The notes: a model not told the origin generated them from the letters alone. A stretch of 25,575 nt of DNA from Candidatus Bathyarchaeota archaeon (GCA_023144075.1 JAGLGJ010000001.1:1-25575); one strand, 5' to 3'; counted from the stretch's first letter, positions 1 to 6,932 are shown. Translations and numbers: made by a program.

Positions 1-84
1 CTTAACGTAAGCGCCATAATCTGAAATTCTTGTCACAGTGGCTATTACTATATCACCGAATTCAGGATATTCTTGTGTGGAGAT
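1..84 (-). CDS. eif2a: Translation initiation factor aIF2 subunit alpha, N-terminus only (runs off the window)
   Basis: The frame ending at base 1 translates to a typical start of the aIF2-alpha S1 domain: EYPEFGDIVIATV followed by SDYGAYVK. aIF2-alpha is part of the heterotrimer that brings initiator Met-tRNA to the small ribosomal subunit. The gene lies directly after S27e, which is the usual archaeal order (L44e, S27e, aIF2-alpha). No ATG, GTG or TTG exists in frame between the S27e stop and the S1 domain. The best start is an ATC codon at 84-82, giving M-STQEYPEFGD, with GAGG eight bases upstream. An identical signal sits 48 bases further upstream at 132-130 and would add 16 residues. The next canonical codon in frame (GTG in IATVTR) would cut into the S1 fold. 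Only 28 codons are in the window. Family assignment is firm; the start is inferred. Confidence 0.85.
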   Translation of the reverse strand, partial: MSTQEYPEFGDIVIATVTRISDYGAYVK

Positions 85-148
85 ACTGTTCTCCTCTTTA
101 TCACCGGATTCAGGATTTTTTTGTGTGGAGATACTGTTCTCCTCCTAA
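53..148 (-). repeat. 48-bp in-frame tandem duplication of the aIF2-alpha initiation region
   Basis: Bases 53-100 and 101-148 are two head-to-tail copies of one 48-base unit, identical at 44 of 48 positions. On the coding strand each begins GAGGAGAACAGTATCTCC, so each carries a Shine-Dalgarno sequence and a candidate AUC start. The first 24 bases of the two copies are identical. The four mismatches all fall in the second half and all change amino acids (E/K, Y/N, F/S, I/K). The unit is 16 codons, so the frame is preserved. Confidence 0.9.
79..142 (-). promoter_or_regulatory. Paired hairpins that could hide the Shine-Dalgarno and AUC start of aIF2-alpha
   Basis: On the coding strand the sequence GGAGAACAGTATCTCC occurs twice, at 142-127 and 94-79. 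GGAGA can pair with TCTCC (5 bp, 6-base loop ACAGTA). The left arm is the Shine-Dalgarno, and the right arm includes the last two bases of the ATC codon. Such a stem would compete with ribosome binding. The pairing is visible; a regulatory role is inference, and a 5-bp stem alone is only moderately stable. Confidence 0.4.
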
Positions 149-339
149 GTTAAGTTCTGTAAAATTTCACCTTTTATCGACGCTTTTCCACCAGAGGGTT
201 CAGAGATGACTTCGTCACATACATTGCATTTAATTGTTATTGAGGATCTATCGAATATTATTTGTTCATTAGAGCATTTTGAACAACGTACTTGGAGAAA
301 AATACTTTCAGGTTTTGGGATAAGGCCTTTCTTCACCAT
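145..339 (-). CDS. rps27e: 30S ribosomal protein S27e (eS27)
   Basis: A 64-residue zinc-ribbon protein of the small ribosomal subunit, the usual length for archaeal S27e. The zinc ligands are C19/C22 and C38/C41, in the CSKC and CNVC pairs. The ATG at 339 is preferred over the TTG at 348. It gives the family's MVKK...IPKP start and has GGAG about ten bases upstream, while the TTG would leave almost no spacing. The gene is immediately downstream of L44e. It ends in TAG at 147-145, inside the duplicated leader of aIF2-alpha and in the same frame as that gene, so the two are probably co-transcribed and translationally coupled. Confidence 0.93.
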   Translation of the reverse strand: MVKKGLIPKPESIFLQVRCSKCSNEQIIFDRSSITIKCNVCDEVISEPSGGKASIKGEILQNLT

Positions 340-344
340 TATTC

Positions 345-623
345 TCAAGCTCCAATCTCTAATTTTCGTAATCTAATACCAGGGCTTTGAAATATATAAC
401 TACAGTTTTTGCATCGATACTTCAAAACTTGTTTCTTTGTAGTCTTTGCTGTACGTTTTAATTCAGGCCATTTTTGCCCACCATACCCATGTTTCTCTCG
501 TTCATGTCTTCTTACTCCTCCAGCCAATGCTCTTTCTCGGCCTTTCTTATAGAGGGTGATAGCATGGGGAGTATGATGCTTACATTTGGGACAGAATTTA
601 TTGAGTTCTTTCCTCATTTTCAT
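345..623 (-). CDS. rpl44e: 50S ribosomal protein L44e (eL42)
   Basis: A 92-residue large-subunit protein that contributes to the tRNA exit-site region. Zinc ligands appear as C11/C14 (CPKC) and C71/C74 (CKNC). Between them is the very basic, conserved stretch GGVRRHEREKHGYGGQKWP. The start MKMRKELNKFCPKC matches the family closely. The gene leads an L44e-S27e-aIF2-alpha run and has its own candidate TATA box upstream. Confidence 0.95.
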   Translation of the reverse strand: MKMRKELNKFCPKCKHHTPHAITLYKKGRERALAGGVRRHEREKHGYGGQKWPELKRTAKTTKKQVLKYRCKNCSYIFQSPGIRLRKLEIGA

Positions 624-667
624 ATATTATGCACCAAGCCGAGGCATAGTAACACCTCTAAGCCTTC

Positions 668-675
668 TATTTATT
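668..675 (-). promoter_or_regulatory. Candidate TATA box for the L44e operon
   Basis: The minus strand reads ATAAATAG in the 123-bp gap between the GINS stop and the L44e start. Transcription would be expected to begin near 645, giving a leader of about 22 bases to the ATG at 623. Only the box and its spacing support the call; I see no clear BRE. Confidence 0.4.
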
Positions 676-746
676 CATTTTTACTGAGAGTCATGTATTA
701 CAGTAAGATTATTCATTCTGGCTGAAAACTTCTGTTGAATCTATCA

Positions 747-1301
747 TCATATTCTTATCTCTATTGCAGCTTTTTGTCGAATTAGGGCTTCAGCATTTTC
801 TCTGGGCAGGGTTGCAATATCTTCAGGTTCAAAAGGTCCATAATTCTTCATATCAACTCCAACTATCAACGGAATCTTAGTCATGAATCTAACCAGAATT
901 CTTTCGCGTTTTTTTGTTGATGAAACACTGGAATCTATACTTTTTCCCTCTAGAATTACTGTTTTCATATTTTCATATTGATCTATGATTTTCGTAACTG
1001 TCTCGTATATTTCAATCTCTTCATTAGAAAGATGATTGTGTGAAATATTTCTTTTATCAAGAACTGTATCTAGAATTTTTTCAATCCTTTTTTCAAGAAT
1101 TGATAATGTGAGTTTCTGAGCTTTTTCAAGCTCGATATTGAGAATTCGATATTTTAGAGTCTTATTATCTAGTATTCTGATTTCTTCAAGTAATTTTTTT
1201 AGATATTGGCCTATATCATTAAAAAAACTCGGTTCTAATTGTTGCAATTCGTCTTTGTCAAATACCTCTTGCCGCCATGTTTGAAAAAGTTTCTCATACA
1301 T
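747..1301 (-). CDS. GINS complex subunit (Gins51-like)
   Basis: GINS binds the MCM helicase together with Cdc45/RecJ-type partners at the replication fork. The protein has 184 residues, with a helical N-terminal A domain (charged coiled region to about residue 115). A C-terminal B domain carries the diagnostic run VGVDMKNYGPFEPEDIATLP followed by RENAEALI. Having the B domain at the C-terminus fits the Gins51 (Sld5/Psf1-like) class rather than Gins23. The start is the ATG at 1301, which overlaps the PriS TGA by one base (TGATG), with GGTGA upstream. An in-frame TTG at 1304 adds one residue. Coupling to PriS suggests co-production of helicase and primase components. Confidence 0.88.
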   Translation of the reverse strand: MYEKLFQTWRQEVFDKDELQQLEPSFFNDIGQYLKKLLEEIRILDNKTLKYRILNIELEKAQKLTLSILEKRIEKILDTVLDKRNISHNHLSNEEIEIYETVTKIIDQYENMKTVILEGKSIDSSVSSTKKRERILVRFMTKIPLIVGVDMKNYGPFEPEDIATLPRENAEALIRQKAAIEIRI

Positions 1302-2554
1302 CAATTCATCACCGGATGAGCTCTTCTTTTACATAGAAGAAGTAAAGCCGCCGAACGCGGGAGTTTTTCATTCACATTATTATATGGGCCATACTCTTGA
1401 TCACCAAGCATGAATCTCGGAGCTTCTTCAATGTGTATGGTTTCATAACCATCAAATGCAACAGCTTGCTTGAATGGATTGAATTCAGGAAGTTCTTCAA
1501 TTTCTATCTTCATTGCCTTGAGACCAGTTTTACCGTTAAGAGTACCTGCAACCCTAATTAATCTATGAATATCAGTTGTTACAACAGTATCTATTCCAAC
1601 CGATTCCAGGGCAATTGCCCTCTGAATTAGAATATTCCATGTATGTTTACCAGTACCTTTGATCATTCTCCAACTAGTATCTTGATTTGTATTACTATTG
1701 TAAGTTTGTAAGCTCAAAATAGAATCGATCGCTTGAGGCTTCAATCCTATACTCTTAAGCGTTTCTTTATCTGCATCAGAAAATATTCTAATAATTCGTT
1801 TGGCCAATCTACCCCTCCATCCAGGGTCATTAGGGCTAAGACCACCAATTGATTTTATCTTTCCACTTGCTTCCCATATATCAAGTAGATTTGTGTCTAA
1901 TCCAGTACCTACTATGTAATCTACTATTTCTTTCCTATCTTCTGTGTCAAGATTTCTTACTTGTTGGGAATCAATATGAAGGTGATATCCTCTATGACCA
2001 GAAAAATTTACTCGTATATTTTCAAGGTTTATTCCAAAATCTAGATGGATCAGGTCTATTAATTTTAAAATTTCTTCTTTTGCTTTTTCTAAACAATGAC
2101 TACACATCCACGAATTTTGATTGAACTTAAATCCGCCACATTTGGGGCAGTACTGAGGAGGTTTACCAAGACCTGAGATTTTACAATCGATGCATGACCA
2201 TGTATCATGTTTCTTCTTGCATTCAGTTTCTATATGGTCAGCATCTATATCAAATATGAGATCTGAACCTTTCCATCCTTTTTTGTCCATAGGGGCTTCT
2301 GGGTCATTATAGTAAGCAGCAGAATGATAGACATCTGATGGTACAATATTTGTAATAAAATTTCTTAACTCTAAAATTTTTTGGAAGGTTTTATGTCTTA
2401 TCACAATATTTTCAGCAAACAAAAAGAATCCAAACTCTCTATTTTCTATCGAGCTTGGAGCCAGAATGGTATTCTTATTTTTAATATAATACTCAGAGAA
2501 TTTACTCCTTATGAATGTTTGAGTTATCTTCTTGAACTCTTTTAAACTGTTCAT
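1301..2554 (-). CDS. priS: DNA primase small (catalytic) subunit PriS
   Basis: This 417-residue protein makes RNA/DNA primers for replication. The catalytic acidic pair is in FDIDADH (D102, D104). The SGHRGYHLHI motif starts at about residue 185, and the DIHRLIRVAGT motif carries a further active-site aspartate. Between the first two motifs is a cysteine-rich zinc region with three CxxC pairs (C121/C124, C136/C139, C151/C154). It is separated from priL upstream by 131 bp holding its own candidate promoter, and is coupled to GINS downstream by a one-base overlap. Confidence 0.95.
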   Translation of the reverse strand: MNSLKEFKKITQTFIRSKFSEYYIKNKNTILAPSSIENREFGFFLFAENIVIRHKTFQKILELRNFITNIVPSDVYHSAAYYNDPEAPMDKKGWKGSDLIFDIDADHIETECKKKHDTWSCIDCKISGLGKPPQYCPKCGGFKFNQNSWMCSHCLEKAKEEILKLIDLIHLDFGINLENIRVNFSGHRGYHLHIDSQQVRNLDTEDRKEIVDYIVGTGLDTNLLDIWEASGKIKSIGGLSPNDPGWRGRLAKRIIRIFSDADKETLKSIGLKPQAIDSILSLQTYNSNTNQDTSWRMIKGTGKHTWNILIQRAIALESVGIDTVVTTDIHRLIRVAGTLNGKTGLKAMKIEIEELPEFNPFKQAVAFDGYETIHIEEAPRFMLGDQEYGPYNNVNEKLPRSAALLLLCKRRAHPVMN

Positions 2555-2618
2555 GTCATTCGTCTGCTTTTAGATCTTGAACCTAAATTAGTGGTCTAAG
2601 ATGAATTAAGTTAAATTA

Positions 2619-2626
2619 TTTTTATA
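2619..2626 (-). promoter_or_regulatory. Candidate TATA box for priS-gins
   Basis: In the 131-bp gap between priL and priS the minus strand reads TATAAAAATAATTT. This places a transcription start near 2598, with a leader of about 44 bases to the PriS ATG. It suggests the PriS-GINS pair can be transcribed apart from PCNA-PriL. Confidence 0.45.
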
Positions 2627-2685
2627 CTATTGTGATTTATATCCTCTCTGTCATTTGAAAAGTTCTTGACTTTTACGAATGGGAT

Positions 2686-3708
2686 TTATTTCTTTAGGGC
2701 CTTTATCTTCAACCTGTAATATGTTAGTGGATGTGCTATTCTGTTACAGATTTCATCAGGTGAGAAACATAATCCATGAGTCTTAAGAGTATCACATTTT
2801 GGTGGTTTATATTTAGTTTTACCACCCTTTCTTCCGCTTATATGCTCAATCTGGTACTTTGTTTTATTTTCATCAAAGTCTGATGCAGATTTAAAAAAGT
2901 TCATAACATCTTCTTCTGTGGCTCCTGCATTTACGAGAAAGGAAGTTAATGTAAACCTTCCAAGATGTGAAAGTCTACCACCAGCAGACAGAGTATCAAA
3001 CAATTTCTTAATACATGGTGGCATATTCTCAACTTTAATTCCCGATGGCGTGTCAAAAGTATCGAATACAGGCTTTTCCATAGTGATTTGTTTTATAGTT
3101 TCTAAAATCTCTTTAAGAGCTTTAGGAGGTTCAATTTTTCTTTTAGTCTTTTCAAGTATCTTGCTTTGTACCTCTTCTTCGATTAAACGTGCTGCTTCAT
3201 TCTTAGTGATTTCTACATAACCATCTTTAAGATAACGATTTGTCAGTTTCCATTTAAGATCATTCATGTTCTTGATATTCTTTATATAATCTATGAAATG
3301 CAAGAAGATTTCATATGTTTCTCTTAGATTCTGACCTTTCGATTTGATATTCCAATCAAAGGTTCCCTGAGCTATTCCAATTACTTTTTCCAAGGATTCG
3401 TCTTTGAGCTTCTTAGAGAAACCCTTCGATTCAGCAACAGCATATCGTCTTTTAACATTTTCATTATCGATACAGGCCATCAACATGATAGCTGTTGGAA
3501 AAGACAGGATCTCTATGCTTGGATCCTGTTCCTGAGGCGCTAGATCATCAGGTTTGAGTAATGCTTGTCTGATTCTTTCTTCTGCTCTCTTAAGAATCGG
3601 CTTATAAGGGTCTGTTATTAAATCGTCTATTTCTATTCTTAGTTTTTTCACATAATCTGCGGCTTCAGTTGTAAATGGATATCTTGCTTTATCTCGTTCT
3701 GAGATCAT
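2686..3708 (-). CDS. priL: DNA primase large subunit PriL
   Basis: A 340-residue regulatory subunit of the archaeal/eukaryotic primase, needed for primer initiation and length control. The C-terminal domain has the four cysteines expected to bind a [4Fe-4S] cluster: C232 (PPC), C305 (PKC), C314 (GLC) and C321 (EIC). They are followed by the family-typical NRIAHPLTYY run. The start is ATG, nine bases after the PCNA stop, so PCNA and PriL are very likely one transcript. The length and cluster ligands suggest an intact enzyme. Confidence 0.93.
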   Translation of the reverse strand: MISERDKARYPFTTEAADYVKKLRIEIDDLITDPYKPILKRAEERIRQALLKPDDLAPQEQDPSIEILSFPTAIMLMACIDNENVKRRYAVAESKGFSKKLKDESLEKVIGIAQGTFDWNIKSKGQNLRETYEIFLHFIDYIKNIKNMNDLKWKLTNRYLKDGYVEITKNEAARLIEEEVQSKILEKTKRKIEPPKALKEILETIKQITMEKPVFDTFDTPSGIKVENMPPCIKKLFDTLSAGGRLSHLGRFTLTSFLVNAGATEEDVMNFFKSASDFDENKTKYQIEHISGRKGGKTKYKPPKCDTLKTHGLCFSPDEICNRIAHPLTYYRLKIKALKK

Positions 3709-3717
3709 TTAAGATTC

Positions 3718-4473
3718 TTACTCTGCCTCTATACGAGGTGCCAAATAATACATTAGCTTACCTTGTTGTGACATTTCGAATTCAAGTCTTATTGGCATAT
3801 TAGTTGAGAATTCTATGGTGGCTACTTCTGAAGTAGCAGATCCAGCCTTTACCATCTGGCCAAAATAGTTGAGGTTGAATGTAGCATCAGAGTCTTCCTT
3901 AATGTCCAATTCTAGCAGAGCTCCATCGGTCTTACTCAATTCCATACCAACATTACTTAATTCGGAGCTGGCTTTAACGAGCAGTTTATCTTCCTTTGCT
4001 TTGAAACTGATATTATCGCTAACAGTTTCACTATCTTCTACAATTTCCTTCAAAGTTTCAGACATCAATTTTACTCGGGCATTAAAAGATAACTTGGGTG
4101 TAGGAACTTCCTCCTCAACAGATTCAAGTGTTGGCATTGTGAATTTTTTTAAGATTTTACCTCGTAGAGTTAGTTCTACTTTCTTGCTCTCCTCATCATA
4201 AGATATCTCTAAACTTTCTTCACTCTTACTTCTTCTCAAGAGTTTGAGCATTGTAGTGATATTAACCCTGATATTTGTAGGCTTGTCGCAAACGTATTCC
4301 TCAAAAGCTTCTTTTGACCATTCAAAATCTACCATTGCGACATGAGATGGATCCATCGATCTTAACTTCAATCCTTCTTCTGTCGTATTGAAATCAGCTT
4401 CTTCGATCAAGGTAGATATGGCCGTTAAGAGGTTTTTCCAAATCTTTGCATCTTGAACTACAGCTTTAAACAC
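3718..4473 (-). CDS. pcn: DNA polymerase sliding clamp PCNA
   Basis: A 251-residue ring-forming clamp that tethers polymerases and repair enzymes to DNA. The sequence is recognisable throughout: the early LxxxxSTLIEEADF region, GLKLRSMDPSHVAMVDFEW, the interdomain-linker region, and the C-terminal LMYYLAPRIEAE. It starts with GTG at 4473. A TATA box about 23 bases upstream implies a leaderless or nearly leaderless message. It is followed at close spacing by priL. Confidence 0.96.
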   Translation of the reverse strand: MFKAVVQDAKIWKNLLTAISTLIEEADFNTTEEGLKLRSMDPSHVAMVDFEWSKEAFEEYVCDKPTNIRVNITTMLKLLRRSKSEESLEISYDEESKKVELTLRGKILKKFTMPTLESVEEEVPTPKLSFNARVKLMSETLKEIVEDSETVSDNISFKAKEDKLLVKASSELSNVGMELSKTDGALLELDIKEDSDATFNLNYFGQMVKAGSATSEVATIEFSTNMPIRLEFEMSQQGKLMYYLAPRIEAE

Positions 4474-4491
4474 AATTATCCCACGGTAATT

Positions 4492-4500
4492 CTTTATACT
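4492..4500 (-). promoter_or_regulatory. Candidate TATA box for the PCNA-PriL transcript
   Basis: The minus strand reads AGTATAAAG centred about 23 bases before the PCNA GTG. With usual archaeal spacing, transcription would begin at or next to the start codon, so the message should be leaderless. No Shine-Dalgarno is visible in front of this gene, which agrees. Confidence 0.5.
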
Positions 4501-4536
4501 ATTTCATAGAACAGACTCTTCTCAGTTTCGGTTTAT

Positions 4537-4860
4537 TTATGACATTTCACGCCATGTAGATGCACAGCGAGTACATCTAAGGAATTGAGTTGATGATTCA
4601 TCAGCCCCGCGTGTCTGAACAAGCCAGTAGAATGCCTCTGGATGACCACATTTTGGACATACAGCAGAAGTCTTTGGTAGGGTTCGAATTTTTTGTTCTT
4701 CTTTTCCGATGACTATTATCTTCTCTTTATCATGTTTTATTTTCGATACTTCTTTTGTCCCTTTCTGTGTTTCATAATTGCATTTGGGGCATACTATAGA
4801 AATTTTATTTTCTTTCTTTGTGGGTATCAGAGTCGTTCCACAGTTAGGACAAAAATTCAT
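4537..4860 (-). CDS. tfs: Transcription factor S (TFS, TFIIS-like cleavage factor)
   Basis: A 107-residue factor that stimulates transcript cleavage by arrested RNA polymerase. It has two zinc ribbons: C4/C7/C24/C27 at the N-terminus (Rpb9-like) and C68/C71/C96/C99 at the C-terminus. The C-terminal ribbon has the catalytic loop RGADESS, in which D87 and E88 are the acidic residues that act in the polymerase active site. The ATG at 4860 gives the standard MNFCPNCG start; a TTG at 4872 would add four residues. It sits upstream of PCNA with a 63-bp gap. Confidence 0.94.
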   Translation of the reverse strand: MNFCPNCGTTLIPTKKENKISIVCPKCNYETQKGTKEVSKIKHDKEKIIVIGKEEQKIRTLPKTSAVCPKCGHPEAFYWLVQTRGADESSTQFLRCTRCASTWREMS

Positions 4861-4939
4861 CTTTTGGAGCAACCGTCGGTGCCATTACTTAATAAGAAGA
4901 ATTTAAGGATTACTGGAGTATTGTGACCTGAATGTAATT

Positions 4940-5539
4940 TTATTTTGATATTGTCTCGGGCATTTGATGAACTAATGTTCTAGCAAGTAGCCGTGCAACC
5001 CTTAATGGTTCTGGAATGCTTCCATTTAAGGTAAATTTATTGAGGGCCTGAATCGCATCTTCTCTATCCAGCCCTAGATATCTGCCGAAAATTCTCTTTC
5101 CTGTATGTAGCTTAAATTCTTCTCTCTCACCATTTTCTTTGTATTTAGCAATTCTATCTTCTGCCTTGGGACCAAAATATTCAGTAAGATATTTTTCCAG
5201 ACCTTCTGATTTTTCATAAGTAATACAAATGATAGGTCGCGCTATATCTCTATAAACTCTTTTTAAATCTATGATGTTAAACCAGCTGATAATACATCCA
5301 TTCAGAAAAACAAGATTGATGTCTTCTCTCCCAAGTTTCTGGTAGATCTCCAAAACACTTTCTGTTGCATCCATCCCCCCTACTGTTGTCTTTGAAAAAG
5401 AAAACCCATCTATTACCAGATCTGCGCGCATTATTAAACCGGTTAAAATGGATTTTTTACTCTTATTTTTTATGAAGCTCTCTGAGATTCCGAGAACTCT
5501 TATTCCTTTTTTATCGACATGCGGTATAGGTGGCAGCAA
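4940..5539 (-). CDS. DUF99 family protein (endonuclease V-like fold)
   Basis: A 199-residue archaeal DUF99 protein. Recognisable parts are KKGIRVLGISESF near the N-terminus, GLIMRADLVIDG, and the late HTGKRIFGRYLGLDREDA plus PEPLRVARLLARTLV. The family is related by fold to endonuclease V, and some members are annotated as endonucleases acting on damaged DNA. The exact substrate cannot be read from this sequence. The start is TTG; no ATG is available in frame. It lies downstream of the RNase III-like gene in the Csl4/Rpo11 operon. Confidence 0.75.
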   Translation of the reverse strand: MLPPIPHVDKKGIRVLGISESFIKNKSKKSILTGLIMRADLVIDGFSFSKTTVGGMDATESVLEIYQKLGREDINLVFLNGCIISWFNIIDLKRVYRDIARPIICITYEKSEGLEKYLTEYFGPKAEDRIAKYKENGEREEFKLHTGKRIFGRYLGLDREDAIQALNKFTLNGSIPEPLRVARLLARTLVHQMPETISK

Positions 5540-5585
5540 GATCTTTGACCATTGATAATCATTAGGGTTTAGTCACTATCTCTTG

Positions 5586-5978
5586 TCAGTCAGTTTTAAT
5601 TGGCCTTGATTTTTTGTCTATCGTCATCACTCTCTTTGTGGCTTCTAAAGTTAAATCTGTAAATGCAGTGCATGGATTTGGATTTTTTTTGAGTATATTA
5701 ATTGCTTCTTCTGTTTTCATAAGTTCTTCTCGCCATACGTATACAATTAGTGCTTCGACTGCATTTGCGATATCATCTCTTCTAGTTCGTTTAGCGAGTA
5801 AATCTTTTAAGCCGGATTTCTTGGCTGCATCTGCTAAGATGCGGTCACTGACTTTGATTCCTGTAGGTTTACCTTCAATTTCGGTAAGTACTAGAGAATA
5901 TATGAAATTGACATATGCATCACCGAGTTTTGCAAGACCTTTATCTGTAAGAATTCTTTTTAGTAGTCCTGCGCACAT
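5586..5978 (-). CDS. Archaeal RNase III-like domain protein, possibly catalytically degenerate
   Basis: A 130-residue protein that is nearly all one helical RNase III-like domain. It has KLGDAYVNFIYSL at about residues 17-29 (compare LEFLGD in RNase III) and RRDDIANAVEALIVYVW at about 66-82 (compare LADTVEALI). The match resembles an archaeal RNase III-like Pfam family, which I recall rather than have searched. Of the four catalytic acids of bacterial RNase III in these two motifs, D20 and E75 remain, but two positions read A16 and N72. No double-stranded-RNA-binding domain is present. The ATG overlaps the Rpo11 stop by one base (TAATG), so translation is coupled to an RNA polymerase subunit. 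It may be an RNA-binding or maturation factor rather than a nuclease. Confidence 0.6.
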   Translation of the reverse strand: MCAGLLKRILTDKGLAKLGDAYVNFIYSLVLTEIEGKPTGIKVSDRILADAAKKSGLKDLLAKRTRRDDIANAVEALIVYVWREELMKTEEAINILKKNPNPCTAFTDLTLEATKRVMTIDKKSRPIKTD

Positions 5979-6262
5979 TACTTTGTTCCTGTAGCTTTTT
6001 TAAACTCTGAGAGAAATTCGTCTGTTCTCTGATTTATTTTCTTTAATGCACGTTCGAGTACTTTTCTAGGGTTACCATCTTTCTTTACTTTGATATAGAT
6101 TATTGATTTTTCAGTTAATGGATGTGGAGTGTCATAACCAGCATTCGTTACGCTTCGATCTTCAACCAAAGTATTTTGAAGTAGATTACAGAAGGTGTGT
6201 CCTTCGCCTTCTATCTCTAACTTTAATTCATCTTTTGATTTTTTAATTGTTTTAATTCTCAA
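5978..6262 (-). CDS. rpoL: DNA-directed RNA polymerase subunit Rpo11 (L)
   Basis: A subunit of archaeal RNA polymerase that pairs with Rpo3 in the assembly platform. The diagnostic run is ELKLEIEGEGHTFCNLLQ, followed by the YDTPHPLTEKSIIYIK segment. Two TTG starts are possible. The one at 6262 gives MRIKTIKKSKDELKL, as expected for the family, and has GGAG five bases upstream. The one at 6274 adds four residues and has weaker spacing. It lies 23 bases after Csl4 with this start and is coupled to the RNase III-like gene. Confidence 0.92.
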   Translation of the reverse strand: MRIKTIKKSKDELKLEIEGEGHTFCNLLQNTLVEDRSVTNAGYDTPHPLTEKSIIYIKVKKDGNPRKVLERALKKINQRTDEFLSEFKKATGTK

Positions 6263-6285
6263 ACTGTTCTCCAATCCTATGAATA

Positions 6286-6840
6286 CTAATCTCGAGCTAA
6301 TTTTCTCTTTTCAATATTTTTGCATCTCTCACATTTTAACACTGGTCTCTCTAATGATATTCGATATCCACAATTTGAACAGAAAGTTTTCAATACTCCT
6401 AAATTATGATCAGAAGTCATTAGTCTGATAATCCCACCTGATGTGCTTATGATCTTCGCTCTTATTCGATCCATCGGCTTACAGATCTCTCTCATGTTCT
6501 TAGCGTATCGTGGGCTTGATGCTGAGATATGTAAAAATCCAGTGAGTGGTTTTGAAAGCACATTATTTCCAATCTTGATTATGTTTATTACGGCCAATTT
6601 TTCCTGTACAACTTCTACAACCCCTATTATCTCTTGGCCCTCCAATGGATAAATTGGTGAAATTTTTGGTCTAATGGAAACAGTTCTGTATTTTGAGTCT
6701 GTTCTCGCGTCTCCAATAAACTGTGAGTATATGATGCCGTCTATTTCATATGTGCCGTGGCCAGCCATAAATTCTTCGATAACTCCTATTTTCGAGCCTG
6801 GGACTACAAATTTTTCTTTGATGGCACTCTTGTTAGACAT
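6286..6840 (-). CDS. csl4: Exosome complex RNA-binding subunit Csl4
   Basis: A 184-residue cap subunit of the archaeal RNA exosome. It has a short N-terminal domain (residues 10-50, VVPGSKIGVIEEFMAGHGTY), a central S1 RNA-binding domain (about 65-145) and a C-terminal zinc ribbon with C154/C157/C170/C173. The S1 core is visible as GQEIIGVVEVVQEKLAVINI and GFLHISAS. It is the first gene of the Csl4-Rpo11-RNaseIII-like-DUF99 run, joining RNA decay and transcription functions, and has a good TATA box upstream. Confidence 0.93.
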   Translation of the reverse strand: MSNKSAIKEKFVVPGSKIGVIEEFMAGHGTYEIDGIIYSQFIGDARTDSKYRTVSIRPKISPIYPLEGQEIIGVVEVVQEKLAVINIIKIGNNVLSKPLTGFLHISASSPRYAKNMREICKPMDRIRAKIISTSGGIIRLMTSDHNLGVLKTFCSNCGYRISLERPVLKCERCKNIEKRKLARD

Positions 6841-6896
6841 TAGATAATTACCTGGACCTTGCTAAGTCTTGTTGCGCTCCTCGTTAATCTTGGGTA

Positions 6897-6907
6897 CTTA
6901 TAAAAAC
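6897..6907 (-). promoter_or_regulatory. Candidate TATA box for the csl4 operon
   Basis: The minus strand reads GTTTTTATAAG in the 92-bp gap after the METTL5-like gene. A start near 6875 would give a leader of about 35 bases to the Csl4 ATG, including an AGGT about ten bases before the start. Confidence 0.45.
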
Positions 6908-6932
6908 TATGTTATAGGAGAACAATAAGAAT

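Noticed and set aside
121..140. S27e C-terminal extension instead of an aIF2-alpha leader
   Set aside because: The S27e TAG at 147-145 ends the gene at the normal family length, and the following sequence repeats the start of aIF2-alpha.
145..148. Read-through of the S27e TAG (for example by pyrrolysine), making an S27e-aIF2-alpha fusion, since the two genes share a frame
   Set aside because: TAG is an ordinary stop for Rpo4, HtpX, the amidohydrolase and ThiW in this window, and two good ribosome-binding sites follow the TAG. Separate initiation is simpler.
4676..4692. tRNA T-arm-like string GGGTTCGAATTTT
   Set aside because: It lies within the TFS coding sequence, and no acceptor or anticodon stems can be formed around it.
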